From contig RFKS01000170.1 in assembly GCA_003694205.1 (NCBI GenBank), positions 1 through 7,771 on the forward strand: a stretch of 7,771 nt of DNA, read 5' to 3'. A program made the position numbers and the translations under genes. Shown here piece by piece: positions 1 through 6,876 of the stretch (within the stretch, counting starts at the first letter, position 1; each line of letters starts with the position of its first letter). Origin of the DNA: Alphaproteobacteria bacterium. GTDB lineage: Bacteria; Pseudomonadota; Alphaproteobacteria; Sphingomonadales; Rhodothalassiaceae. Below the pieces are notes generated by a model, which did no database searches, was not told where the DNA came from, and saw nothing but the letters and a program-made list of their open reading frames with translations.

Positions 1-992
1 CTCTCGACCCCCGGCAGCGGGCCTTCATGACGGTCGGCGTCGCCACCGACGCCGCCCTTGCGCCAGGCACCGCTCAGCAGTTCGGGCGACTTCTTGAGCA
101 TTTCGGTGAGGCTCTTGCGCGTCGCGGCAACGAGGACGCTGTCGCCGGGTCGGAGGACGAGATCATGAAATGGCGGCAGCATGACCTCGTCGCCGCGGCG
201 GATGGCGCGGATGGTCATGTCCGTGAGCTCCGGAAAAAGGCCGGAAATGGCGCGCGCGCCATCGAGCCGGCTGCCCTCGCTGACCTCGAGCTGCACCAGA
301 AACTGCTTCGCCGAGCTCTCGAACTGTGCCGCCATCGTCGCCCTGTCCTTGAGCAGAAAGGGTGCGATGAAGGCAACATAGACGAAGCCGACGACGCCGA
401 GGATGAGACCTGGCAAGGTGATCGAGAAAAAACCGAGATGCTCGCCCGTGATCTGGGCATAGACGCCGGCGACGAGCAGGTTCACGCTGGACCCGATGAG
501 CGTCAGATTGCCGCCGAGGATGGCGGCATAGGAGAGCGGGATCATGACCCGGCTCGGATTGATCTTGAGCCGGGCCGCGAGCGCGCTGAGGATCGGGATG
601 AAGATCGCCACCACCGGCGTGTTGTTGATGAAACCGGAAAACAGCATGACCACGAGAAGGATGCCGTAGAGCACCTTGCGTGGCGAGGTCATGGCCGGAC
701 CGAGGAGACGCCGCACCGGCTCGTCGAGCGCGCCGGACATGACGAGCGCCTGGCCCATGACGAGAAGGCCGAGAATGGCAAGCAGGGCAGGGTCGGCAAA
801 TCCGGAAACCAGCTCACGCGTGGTGAGGGCGGAATCTCCGACCGGCAGGAAATGGAAGAGCAGCAGGAAGGCGACGATGATTCCGAGCGAGGTCGCTTCC
901 ATCGGAATCCGCTCGATGGCGTAAAGCGCCATGCCAAGAAGGATAATCGCAAATGTGAGCCACATCTGCACGCTGGGATCGACGACGGTCAT
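1..992 (-). CDS. SLC13-family permease with RCK_C (TrkA-C) domain, partial (C-terminus off left edge)
   Basis: An integral inner-membrane transporter, probably for an anion such as sulfate or a dicarboxylate, or for sodium-coupled uptake; the substrate cannot be read from the sequence. The 330 visible residues show hydrophobic segments at about 9-28, 33-50, 65-86, 107-136, 150-177 and 188-213. The family-type motif SGFINNTPVVAIFIPIL lies at 119-135 and GGNLTLIGSSVNLLV at 160-174. A cytoplasmic RCK_C-like domain follows at about 228-300, with LRPGDSVLVAAT at 280-291. Family members are usually close to 600 residues with two RCK_C repeats and a second membrane half, so about half the protein is probably missing beyond base 1. 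The ATG at 992 is chosen because the protein enters its first helix at once. The nearest purine-rich tract (AGGGGGG, 1009-1015) lies 16 bases upstream, which is far. An in-frame GTG 11 codons earlier is the alternative start. It lies 89 bases downstream of motB on the same strand. The family call is firm; the substrate is not. Confidence 0.9.
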   Translation of the reverse strand, partial: MTVVDPSVQMWLTFAIILLGMALYAIERIPMEATSLGIIVAFLLLFHFLPVGDSALTTRELVSGFADPALLAILGLLVMGQALVMSGALDEPVRRLLGPAMTSPRKVLYGILLVVMLFSGFINNTPVVAIFIPILSALAARLKINPSRVMIPLSYAAILGGNLTLIGSSVNLLVAGVYAQITGEHLGFFSITLPGLILGVVGFVYVAFIAPFLLKDRATMAAQFESSAKQFLVQLEVSEGSRLDGARAISGLFPELTDMTIRAIRRGDEVMLPPFHDLVLRPGDSVLVAATRKSLTEMLKKSPELLSGAWRKGGVGGDADRHEGPLPGVE

Positions 993-1038
993 AGGCGGTG
1001 ACTTGCATCCCCCCTGAACGGGCACTTTTCATGATTTC

Positions 1039-1067
1039 AGTATAACGATCTCGCAACCCGGAACCAG
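1039..1067 (-). promoter_or_regulatory. possible promoter of the SLC13 permease gene
   Basis: In the short gap between motB and the permease, the minus strand carries TATACT (1044-1039), a five-of-six match to a sigma-70 -10 box. It lies about 47 bases before the permease ATG. The element 17 bases further upstream (CTGGTT, 1067-1062) is a poor -35, so the call rests on the -10 alone. If it is real, the permease can be transcribed independently of motB. Confidence 0.3.
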
Positions 1068-1081
1068 TGGATGTAATCGTC

Positions 1082-1990
1082 TTACCGATTGGCACCGCCT
1101 GGCGCGATGACCGGCGCCTCGCGCAGCACGAGGATGGTGATGCGCCGGTTCTCGGGCCGGGTCGGATCGGTGGGATAGAGGGGCTCGGTGGCAGCCTTGC
1201 CGACGACCTCGGCGATGCGATCATCGCTGACACCGGTGCGGTCGAGGATACGCCGCGCCGCATTGGCGCGATCGGCGGACAGCTCCCAGCTCGAATAGTC
1301 GCCGCTATCGCTGCGGCCGTCGGCATCGGTATGACCGACGATCGAGACCCGGTTCGGCAGGGTGGCGACGATGGCGCCGATCTCGCGCATCATGCGCTGG
1401 GCATAGGTATAGAACTGCGCCGTTCCCCGCTGGAACATGGCGCGCCCGTCCTTGTCGGTGAGCTGGATGCGGATGCCTTCCGGCGTCTCCTCGACCAGGA
1501 TCTGATCGCGGTGGCGCGCGAGCTCCGGGCTTTCCTGGATTGCCTGGCGGAGATTGTCCTGAAGAATGGCGAGCGCCTTGTCTGTGTTCTTGTCCGGCGC
1601 ATCCATGGACACCGACTTCGCCTCGTCGGCATCGGTCTGGCCTTCGCCCGGTGTCTCCGAGGTCTCCTGTGTCGTCTTCGGCGGGCCCTGGATCTCGAGC
1701 ACGGAGGCGCTGGCCCCGACGGCACCGCTCGTGTCCATCACCGTTCCGGCGAGCGGCTTGCCGGCTCCCGAGGTGCCGCTGACGCTCGCTGACGAGGGCG
1801 TGAAATAATCGGCAAGTCCCTCGAGCGTCTTCTTGTCGGAGACATTGAGCAGCCACAGGAGCATGAAGAAGGCCATCATCGCGGTGGTGAAGTCGGCATA
1901 GGCGACCTTCCAGGCGCCGCCATGATGGCCGCCACCCGTCTTCTTGATCCTCTTGATCAGGATCGGCCGCTCATTGTCCTTCTTCGCCAC
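1082..1990 (-). CDS. motB: flagellar motor stator protein MotB (OmpA-like peptidoglycan-binding C-terminus)
   Basis: A 302-residue inner-membrane protein that, with MotA, would form the proton-driven stator and anchor it to peptidoglycan. Residues 19-33 (TGGGHHGGAWKVAYAD is the core) are the typical MotB plug lead-in. A single membrane helix spans about 29-49. Asp33, in YADFTTAMMAFF, matches the essential proton-carrying aspartate of MotB (Asp32 in E. coli). A long acidic, low-complexity linker covers about 66-165. The OmpA/MotB domain spans about 172-290, with the peptidoglycan-binding signature VSIVGHTDADG at 215-225, the helix SADRANAARRIL at 238-249, and NRRITILVL at 281-289. The GTG at 1990 is preferred over an ATG nine codons upstream, because GGAGAGG (2002-1996) lies five bases before it and homologues begin MAKK-like. 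No motA or flagellar gene is visible; the neighbours are an acylase and a permease. A MotB-like stator for another machine remains possible. Confidence 0.92.
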   Translation of the reverse strand: MAKKDNERPILIKRIKKTGGGHHGGAWKVAYADFTTAMMAFFMLLWLLNVSDKKTLEGLADYFTPSSASVSGTSGAGKPLAGTVMDTSGAVGASASVLEIQGPPKTTQETSETPGEGQTDADEAKSVSMDAPDKNTDKALAILQDNLRQAIQESPELARHRDQILVEETPEGIRIQLTDKDGRAMFQRGTAQFYTYAQRMMREIGAIVATLPNRVSIVGHTDADGRSDSGDYSSWELSADRANAARRILDRTGVSDDRIAEVVGKAATEPLYPTDPTRPENRRITILVLREAPVIAPGGANR

Positions 1991-2061
1991 GCGATCCTCT
2001 CCGGGCCCAAGGTCCATGCCGTCCTGCCATGGCGGCGGAACGGATGACGGTGTGCCCGGAG
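1988..2061 (-). promoter_or_regulatory. motB ribosome binding site inside an 8-bp inverted repeat
   Basis: On the minus strand, CTCCGGGC (2061-2054) and GCCCGGAG (2006-1999) are exact 8-base inverted repeats separated by 47 bases. The second arm contains the GGAG half of the motB Shine-Dalgarno sequence GGAGAGG (2002-1996). In a transcript reading from the acylase gene, pairing of the arms would hide part of that site. The repeat is seen directly; regulation is inferred, and the long loop makes it uncertain. Confidence 0.3.
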
Positions 2062-2076
2062 TCTGGCGCCGCAGCG

Positions 2077-4473
2077 TTAATTTTCGGTTGCGGGCACGAG
2101 CTCGAGACGATCGCCCGCAAGCGCCGCATCCGCGGTGGCGATCCGAAGATAGTCGACGCGCAGCCAGCGCTCGAACTGGTCGTCATAATGGGGCGAGAGG
2201 GGATTTCCGGATTCGCCCGTCGGAATGACATAGCGCGAGTTCTCGAGGTCGCCAAAATCATAGATCGCGCGATAGCTCGGCGCGTGGCGGAAGCTGTAAA
2301 CATCGGGCTCGCGAAAGCGCGGCCCGGCGACATTGACGGTATAAGTGCCGCCCGGCGCCGGCGCGCGCAGTTCGAAGAAGGGGCGCAGCGCGGCGACCTC
2401 CGAGAGCGGCTCATGGCGCTGGATCACCTGGTGCAGGGTCCCCCATCGCCAGGATTGCCAGTCGCCGCCGAGCCGTGCCTCGAGATCCGCCATGGCATCG
2501 GCAAAGGCGGCGGCCACCGTATCGTCGCAGGTCTCGAGCGCGTCCGTGGTGACATCGTCGCACCAGCGCGCATAGTCGTCCTCAGCGGCGAGCACGCGGT
2601 GCAGGAAATTCGGTTTCGCACCCCAGTAACGCGGGAACTTGTCGCCGAGCTCGTCGGCGTAGACGCGCTTTGCCAGGTGCCGATGCCAGGCCGAGAACAG
2701 AAGCGGCTCCGGCCGGTCGGCGCGCATCTCGCGGTCCCAGGCGGCGAGTGCCGCAACGGCGTCCGGCAGCGGCGCCTTCATGTGCGCGAGCATGAGCGGC
2801 AGCAGGTCGTCGGCCAGTGTCGAATGCACATCCGCCTGGATGCGGGCCATGCTGTCCGCATCATGTGTCTCGCTGGCAGCGAGCAGGGAGCGGATCCGGT
2901 CTCCGCGATAGGGCATGGCCCATCCGCTGGTCAGGAAATGCGGATAGTCCGGGCCGACGATCTTCTCATTGGCGGTGGCGATGAACCCTTCTTCGGGATT
3001 GTAGCGCCGCGGCAGCGCGCCATAGGGCAGATAGCCGGTCCACTCATAACCCGCCTTCCATCCGGGCGCCGGGACGAGGCCATGGGTGTCGTTTTCCGGG
3101 GCGCGAACCGGCACCCGGCCGGGCGCGATATAGCCGATATTTCCCGCCGCGTCGGCGAAGACCATGTTCTGCATCGGTGTCACATAGGCCTTGAGCGCCT
3201 CGGTGAACTCCTCGAAATTGCGCGCCTCGGCGAGCGAGGTGGCAACGCTCGGCGTGGTGTCGTCCTCCTCGAGTGCGGTCCAGCGCAGGGCCAATGCATA
3301 GCCGTCGGGCAAGGCGGCGCGGATGTCGCCGCGGGCGTCGGAAATCACTGGGCCGTGCCGGGTTTCGCGCACGGTGAAGGTCACCGGCGGCGCATCCTTG
3401 ATCTCGATCGTCTCGGTACGGCTGCGGAACGCCTCCGACCCGTCGGGCGTCAGATAGCCACTCCCATCCTCGGTTAGTTTCTCGAGGTAAAGATCCTGGA
3501 CATCGGGGTTCACATTGGTGAAGCCCCAAGCGATATGGTCATTGCGACCGAGGATGATGCCGGGCACGCCGGGCATCGACGCGCCGACCAGGTTGTGCCC
3601 GGCGATCTTCATGTGCACGAGATACCACAGGGACGGTGTCGTGAGCCCGAGATGCGGATCGTTGGCGAGCAACGGCTTGCCACTCTTCGTGCGACTGCCC
3701 GAGACGACCCAGTTGTTCGAGCCGAGACCGAGGTCGTTGGCGCCGGCTGGCACTGTGGCCGAGGCGGTCCTGAGGTCGAGGCCATCATAAAGTGCCTTGA
3801 GGTCGGGGAGCGGGATCGATGGATCGCCGGGATAGGGCGGGAAGAACTCGGCGAGCTGTTTCGCATCGAGCGTGCCCGCGAGGTCGAGGCGTGACAGCTC
3901 GCGGCCCATATTGCCGCCGAGATCGAGCGACATCATCTTGAGCCAACCCAGCGAATCGATCGGTGTCCAGCGTTCGGGACGGACGCCGGTGATAAGGAAT
4001 TCCGGCGGCCAGGCGCCGCGGTGAGTCCCGATATAGGCGTTGACCCCGGCGGCATAGGCCTTGAGCAGGGTCTGGGCCGCCGGGCTCTGATGTGGCCACG
4101 ATTTCCGTGCCCGGTCATAGAGCGACAGGGTGCGCAGATAGCGGTCGGTGGCGACGGTCGAGGGGCCGGCGAATTCCGACAGGCGGCCGCTCGCCACCCG
4201 TCGCCGCATTTCCATTTGCCACAGCCGGTCCTGCGCATGGACGAAGCCGAGCGCGAAGGCGGCGTCGGCCTCGTTTTCTGCGATGATGTGCGGAATGCCG
4301 TTGTCGTCGCGAACCACGGTCACCGGCGCGGTCAGGCCGGCGAGCGCGATGCGCCCGCTGGTCGTGGGCAGCGAGGTGCGCACATAGACCCAGGCGAAAA
4401 GCGCGACGAGCAGGACCGCCGCAACGAGTCCGGCCAGAATCCTGAATGCGGTCCTCTTGCGCGTGGCGGCCAT
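2077..4473 (-). CDS. penicillin acylase-family N-terminal serine hydrolase, membrane-anchored
   Basis: A 798-residue Ntn-hydrolase precursor of the penicillin amidase (S45) family, which hydrolyses amide bonds of substrates such as beta-lactam side chains or acyl-homoserine lactones. The true substrate is unknown. An uncleaved-looking signal anchor at about 12-31 (ILAGLVAAVLLVALFAWVYV) places it at the periplasmic face. The alpha-chain region includes GIPHIIAENEADA (59-71) and ALGFVHAQDRLWQMEMRRR (74-92). The precursor should self-cleave between Gly251 and Ser252 in LGLGSNNWVVSGS; Ser252 becomes the N-terminal nucleophile of the beta chain. Other family landmarks are LLANDPHLGL (268-277), WGFTNVNPDVQDLYLEKL (316-333, metal-binding region), RHGPV (372-376), ATANEK (499-504, oxyanion Asn502) and QADVHS (546-551). 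Cys638 and Cys649 could form a disulfide. The ATG at 4473 has GGGGAGGA eight bases upstream. The frame stays open upstream for a further 232 codons, but only antisense to the neighbouring dehydrogenase. It lies 86 bases upstream of motB on the same strand. Confidence 0.95.
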   Translation of the reverse strand: MAATRKRTAFRILAGLVAAVLLVALFAWVYVRTSLPTTSGRIALAGLTAPVTVVRDDNGIPHIIAENEADAAFALGFVHAQDRLWQMEMRRRVASGRLSEFAGPSTVATDRYLRTLSLYDRARKSWPHQSPAAQTLLKAYAAGVNAYIGTHRGAWPPEFLITGVRPERWTPIDSLGWLKMMSLDLGGNMGRELSRLDLAGTLDAKQLAEFFPPYPGDPSIPLPDLKALYDGLDLRTASATVPAGANDLGLGSNNWVVSGSRTKSGKPLLANDPHLGLTTPSLWYLVHMKIAGHNLVGASMPGVPGIILGRNDHIAWGFTNVNPDVQDLYLEKLTEDGSGYLTPDGSEAFRSRTETIEIKDAPPVTFTVRETRHGPVISDARGDIRAALPDGYALALRWTALEEDDTTPSVATSLAEARNFEEFTEALKAYVTPMQNMVFADAAGNIGYIAPGRVPVRAPENDTHGLVPAPGWKAGYEWTGYLPYGALPRRYNPEEGFIATANEKIVGPDYPHFLTSGWAMPYRGDRIRSLLAASETHDADSMARIQADVHSTLADDLLPLMLAHMKAPLPDAVAALAAWDREMRADRPEPLLFSAWHRHLAKRVYADELGDKFPRYWGAKPNFLHRVLAAEDDYARWCDDVTTDALETCDDTVAAAFADAMADLEARLGGDWQSWRWGTLHQVIQRHEPLSEVAALRPFFELRAPAPGGTYTVNVAGPRFREPDVYSFRHAPSYRAIYDFGDLENSRYVIPTGESGNPLSPHYDDQFERWLRVDYLRIATADAALAGDRLELVPATEN

Positions 4474-4584
4474 CTCCTTTTCCTCCCCTTGTCCGCGGCA
4501 TCGAGTCTGGACAGTCGCCGGTGGCCTCCCTAAAGCTCGGAGCCAGGGTGCGATCCGGACGATGCTCAGACTAGCGAGGCGGCG
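4474..4584. other. divergent intergenic region between the acylase and dehydrogenase genes
   Basis: The 111 bases hold the start signals of two divergent genes: the acylase ribosome binding site (minus strand, GGGGAGGA eight bases before its ATG) and the dehydrogenase site GAGG (4576-4579, five bases before its ATG). Promoters for both genes must lie here or just inside the genes. I could not pick convincing -35/-10 pairs, and no operator-like palindrome longer than six bases stands out. Confidence 0.5.
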
Positions 4585-5463
4585 ATGGGCGACAACCTCT
4601 CTTTTTTGGGGCTTGGCGTGATGGGCTATCCGATGGCCGGGCATCTGGCCCGGGCCGGACATCGCGTCACGGTCTACAATCGCACCCGGGCCAAGGCCGA
4701 GCGCTGGCTCGCCGAGCATGGAACCGCGGACTGCCGCATCGCAGCAAGTCCGCGCGCGGCGGCCGATGGTGCCGACATCGTGTTCGCCTGCGTCGGTGCC
4801 GATGAGGATGTGCGCGCCGTCTGCATCGGACCGGAGGGTGCTTTCGACGGCATGAGGACGGGCGCCGTCTTCGTCGATCACACGACGGCTTCCGCCGCAC
4901 TCGCGCGGGAGATGGCGGCGGAGGCGGAAAAGCGTGGGCTCGCCTTCCTCGATGCGCCGGTCTCGGGCGGCGAGGCGGGCGCGGTCAATGGCCAGCTCAC
5001 CATCATGGTCGGCGGCGACGAGGCGGCCTTCGCCCGCGTGCGGCCGGTGATCGCTGCCTATGCGAAGATGGCGCGCCTTCTGGGCCCGGCCGGTGCCGGT
5101 CAGACGGCGAAGATGGTCAACCAGATCTGCATCGCCGGCATCGTGCAGGGACTTGCCGAGGCGCTCCATTTCTGTCTCGAGGCCGGGCTCGATGCCGACG
5201 CCGTGGTCGATGTGATCTCCAGGGGCGCGGCCCAGTCCTGGCAGATGGACAACCGCGCGGCCACCATGGTGCGCGGCGAATTCGATTTCGGCTTCGCGGT
5301 CGATCTCATGCGCAAGGATCTGGCGATCGTGCTCGCCGAGGCGCGGCGTCTTGGCGTCTCGCTGCCGCTCACCGCGCTCGTCGACCAGTTCTATGCCGAT
5401 GTGCAGAAGATGGGCGGCGGGCGCCAGGACACGTCGAGCCTCATCCGCCGCTTTCGCGGTTAG
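4585..5463 (+). CDS. NAD(P)-dependent beta-hydroxyacid dehydrogenase (HIBADH / tartronate semialdehyde reductase family)
   Basis: A 292-residue cytosolic oxidoreductase that interconverts a beta-hydroxyacid and its semialdehyde or keto form. Candidates include 3-hydroxyisobutyrate dehydrogenase (valine catabolism), 2-hydroxy-3-oxopropionate reductase (glyoxylate/glycerate route) and succinate/glyoxylate semialdehyde reductase. The N-terminal Rossmann fold has [15 protein letters not shown] (7-21). After the second strand comes VYNRT (30-34); an Asn-Arg-Thr here, rather than an acidic residue, points to NADP(H). The substrate loop [22 protein letters not shown] spans 123-144. Catalytic Lys176 and Asn180 lie in [11 protein letters not shown] (170-180), and a conserved Lys244-Asp lies in [13 protein letters not shown] (241-253). 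The length is normal for the family. The ATG has GAGG five bases upstream and the fold begins at once. Its TAG stop overlaps the purE stop on the opposite strand. No valine- or glycerate-pathway gene is nearby to fix the substrate. Confidence 0.93.
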   Translation: MGDNLSFLGLGVMGYPMAGHLARAGHRVTVYNRTRAKAERWLAEHGTADCRIAASPRAAADGADIVFACVGADEDVRAVCIGPEGAFDGMRTGAVFVDHTTASAALAREMAAEAEKRGLAFLDAPVSGGEAGAVNGQLTIMVGGDEAAFARVRPVIAAYAKMARLLGPAGAGQTAKMVNQICIAGIVQGLAEALHFCLEAGLDADAVVDVISRGAAQSWQMDNRAATMVRGEFDFGFAVDLMRKDLAIVLAEARRLGVSLPLTALVDQFYADVQKMGGGRQDTSSLIRRFRG

Positions 5464-5969
5464 GCGCGCTCCTCCCCGCGGCTGTCGGGTACCTCGGTCG
5501 GTGCCTCGGCCTGGGCGGCGCGGAAGGCGTCGAGCCGCTCCGCAATTCCCTCATCCGAAAGGGCCAGGATGGCGGCGGCGAGGAGTGCCGCATTCTTTGC
5601 TCCCGCCCTTCCGATGGCGAGCGTGCCCACAGGAATGCCGCCGGGCATCTGCACGATCGAGAGCAAGCTGTCGAGCCCGCCGAGCGCCTTGCTCTCGATC
5701 GGCACGCCGAGCACCGGCAAGGGAGTGAGACTAGCGGCAACGCCGGCAAGATGTGCTGCGCCCCCGGCACCGGCAATAATCACCTTGAGGCCCCGGCCGC
5801 GCGCACCGCTGACATAGTCGTGCACCTTTTGCGGTGTCCGATGGGCGGAAAGGACATGCGCCTCATGCGCGATTCCGAGCGCGGCGAGCATGTCGGCGGC
5901 GTGGCGCATCGTCTCCCAGTCCGAGCGGCTGCCCATGATGATGCCGACGAGGGGTGCGGATTCGGTCAT
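5460..5969 (-). CDS. purE: N5-carboxyaminoimidazole ribonucleotide mutase PurE (class I)
   Basis: A 169-residue cytosolic enzyme of de novo purine synthesis. It moves the carboxyl group of N5-CAIR to C4 to give CAIR, after PurK has carboxylated AIR. The class I signatures are present in order: [14 protein letters not shown] (8-21), the phosphate and ribose region; [10 protein letters not shown] (39-48) with catalytic His43; [17 protein letters not shown] (64-80); [22 protein letters not shown] (88-109); and [22 protein letters not shown] (111-132). The last 20 residues are a variable charged tail. The ATG at 5969 has GGGGAG seven bases upstream and matches the family N-terminus; an in-frame ATG at 6029 would add 20 residues that do not look like PurE. 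purK, often the next gene in the operon, is absent: the gene instead meets the convergent dehydrogenase, with overlapping stops. It is divergent from the GGDEF gene. Confidence 0.97.
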   Translation of the reverse strand: MTESAPLVGIIMGSRSDWETMRHAADMLAALGIAHEAHVLSAHRTPQKVHDYVSGARGRGLKVIIAGAGGAAHLAGVAASLTPLPVLGVPIESKALGGLDSLLSIVQMPGGIPVGTLAIGRAGAKNAALLAAAILALSDEGIAERLDAFRAAQAEAPTEVPDSRGEERA

Positions 5970-6010
5970 GTCGCGTCTCCCCGCAATGCCGTGCACGAGC
6001 CGGAACCCGG

Positions 6011-6039
6011 GGAATAGAGGGGCGGTCATGCCGGGTCAA
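6011..6039 (-). promoter_or_regulatory. predicted sigma-70-type promoter of purE
   Basis: On the minus strand, TTGACC (6039-6034) matches five of six bases of the -35 consensus. A 17-base spacer separates it from TATTCC (6016-6011), a weaker -10. Transcription would start near 6004, giving a leader of about 35 bases before the purE ATG at 5969. That leaves the upstream ATG at 6029 untranscribed and supports the shorter PurE start. The -35 falls inside the hairpin arms described for 6029-6069. Confidence 0.5.
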
Positions 6040-6069
6040 GCCGGCAGCGGATGCTTTTTGCCGGTTTTT
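6038..6069 (+). terminator. terminator-like hairpin with T-tract, between purE and the GGDEF gene
   Basis: On the plus strand, CCGGCA (6041-6046) pairs exactly with TGCCGG (6059-6064) across a 12-base loop. G6040-T6065, A6039-T6066 and A6038-T6067 can extend the stem, and the T-tract runs 6065-6069. This has the form of an intrinsic terminator reading rightward. No plus-strand gene ends just before it. It could stop dehydrogenase transcripts that run on antisense through purE, or act as an attenuator in a long leader of the GGDEF gene. A further copy of TGCCGG (6029-6034) can pair with the same CCGGCA arm. Confidence 0.4.
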
Positions 6070-6130
6070 CCGCTATGCTGCCACCAATGCTTCGAAGAGA
6101 CGCGAATTACGGGGGGAGGAGGCGATCGCG

Positions 6131-6865
6131 ATGAAGGTCGAGTCCCCGGGCCGTGTCGAGGGCGTGCCCCGGCAAGGGCAGGAACAGGGGAGTGAAAAGC
6201 GCCAGCCGGCGAAGGAGGATGGCGGGCACGTCCGGGAGGGTTTCCGCGACGAGGTCGTGCTCCATGGCGTGCCGCAGTCCGAGCTGACGCCAAAGGCGCA
6301 GGAGGCGCTCACCGCTCTCATGGGCGAGAACCAGCGCTTGCGGCGCGAACTCGAGTCCGCACGGCGCCGGGTCGCCGAGCTCGAGGAGCTGGCCGACCAC
6401 GATTCCCTGACCCCGGTCTATAACCGCCGCGCGCTGCTGCGGGAGCTGTCCCGACTGGTCGCTCATTCCAGCCGTTACGGGACGCCGCTGAGCATCATCT
6501 ATCTCGACCTCGACGGGCTCAAGGAAATCAATGACGCCTATGGCCACAAGGCCGGCGATCTGGCGCTGATGACTGTCGCCGAGGCGCTCAATGCGGGGAC
6601 GCGCGCATCCGACATCGTCGGCCGTTTGGGCGGCGACGAGTTCGGTATCCTGCTGCCTCATGCCGACGAGGCGATCGCACGCGAGACGGCGGCGCGACTT
6701 GCGGCCCAGATTGCCCATACGGGTGTCGAGATCGAAGGGCGACGGCTGGGGCTCTCCATTTCCTATGGTGTGCACAGCCTGCGGGAAGGGGAGTCGGCGG
6801 AGGACCTGCTGTCGGCTGCCGACATGCGCATGTACAGAAACAAGGAGCAGCGGCTCAGTGGATAA
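6131..6865 (+). CDS. soluble GGDEF-domain diguanylate cyclase with N-terminal coiled coil
   Basis: A 244-residue cytosolic enzyme predicted to condense two GTP into cyclic di-GMP. Residues 1-45 are charged and probably disordered. Residues 55-90 form a heptad-like coiled coil (ENQRLRRELESARRRVAELEE, 66-86, is split by no proline) that would bring two catalytic domains together. The GGDEF domain spans about 87-240: the entry motif DHDSLTPVYNRRAL (89-102), metal/GTP region DLDGLKEINDAYGHKAGD (126-143), and the exact GGDEF active-site loop at 167-171. Arg158-Ala-Ser-Asp161, five residues before GGDEF, is an intact inhibitory RxxD site, so product feedback is expected. There is no membrane segment or recognised sensor domain. 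The ATG at 6131 follows GGAGGAGG (6115-6122) by eight bases; the frame is open further upstream, but without a better start. It is divergent from purE and ends 11 bases from the convergent DUF465 gene. Confidence 0.95.
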   Translation: MKVESPGRVEGVPRQGQEQGSEKRQPAKEDGGHVREGFRDEVVLHGVPQSELTPKAQEALTALMGENQRLRRELESARRRVAELEELADHDSLTPVYNRRALLRELSRLVAHSSRYGTPLSIIYLDLDGLKEINDAYGHKAGDLALMTVAEALNAGTRASDIVGRLGGDEFGILLPHADEAIARETAARLAAQIAHTGVEIEGRRLGLSISYGVHSLREGESAEDLLSAADMRMYRNKEQRLSG

Positions 6866-6876
6866 CGCCGACTTGC

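Noticed and set aside
27..1001. Long plus-strand open frame (324 codons)
   Set aside because: It is antisense to the SLC13 permease, whose minus-strand translation has membrane helices and family motifs. The plus-strand product is a charged Asp/Glu/His/Arg-rich sequence without any family pattern.
1067..1792. Plus-strand open frame (241 codons) over motB
   Set aside because: It is a shadow of the MotB OmpA domain and linker, with no motif of its own.
2026..2033. Palindrome GCCATGGC upstream of motB
   Set aside because: It is an isolated 8-base palindrome with no partner or spacing pattern, common by chance.
2029..3477. Long plus-strand open frame (482 codons)
   Set aside because: It is antisense to the penicillin acylase catalytic region. 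High GC content leaves the opposite strand open by chance, and the product resembles no family.
4504..4572. Inverted repeat AGTCTG / CAGACT in the acylase-dehydrogenase spacer
   Set aside because: Only six bases match, about 57 bases apart, which is expected by chance.
4474..5169. N-terminal extension of the acylase frame by 232 codons
   Set aside because: The extra part runs antisense through the dehydrogenase gene. A strong ribosome site and signal anchor sit at the ATG at 4473.
5970..6029. PurE start at the upstream ATG (20 extra residues)
   Set aside because: The predicted -10 box would place this ATG upstream of the transcript start. The start at 5969 has a good ribosome site and the family N-terminus.
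6107..6775. Minus-strand open frame (222 codons) over the GGDEF gene
   Set aside because: It is antisense to an intact GGDEF domain; its translation shows no domain features.
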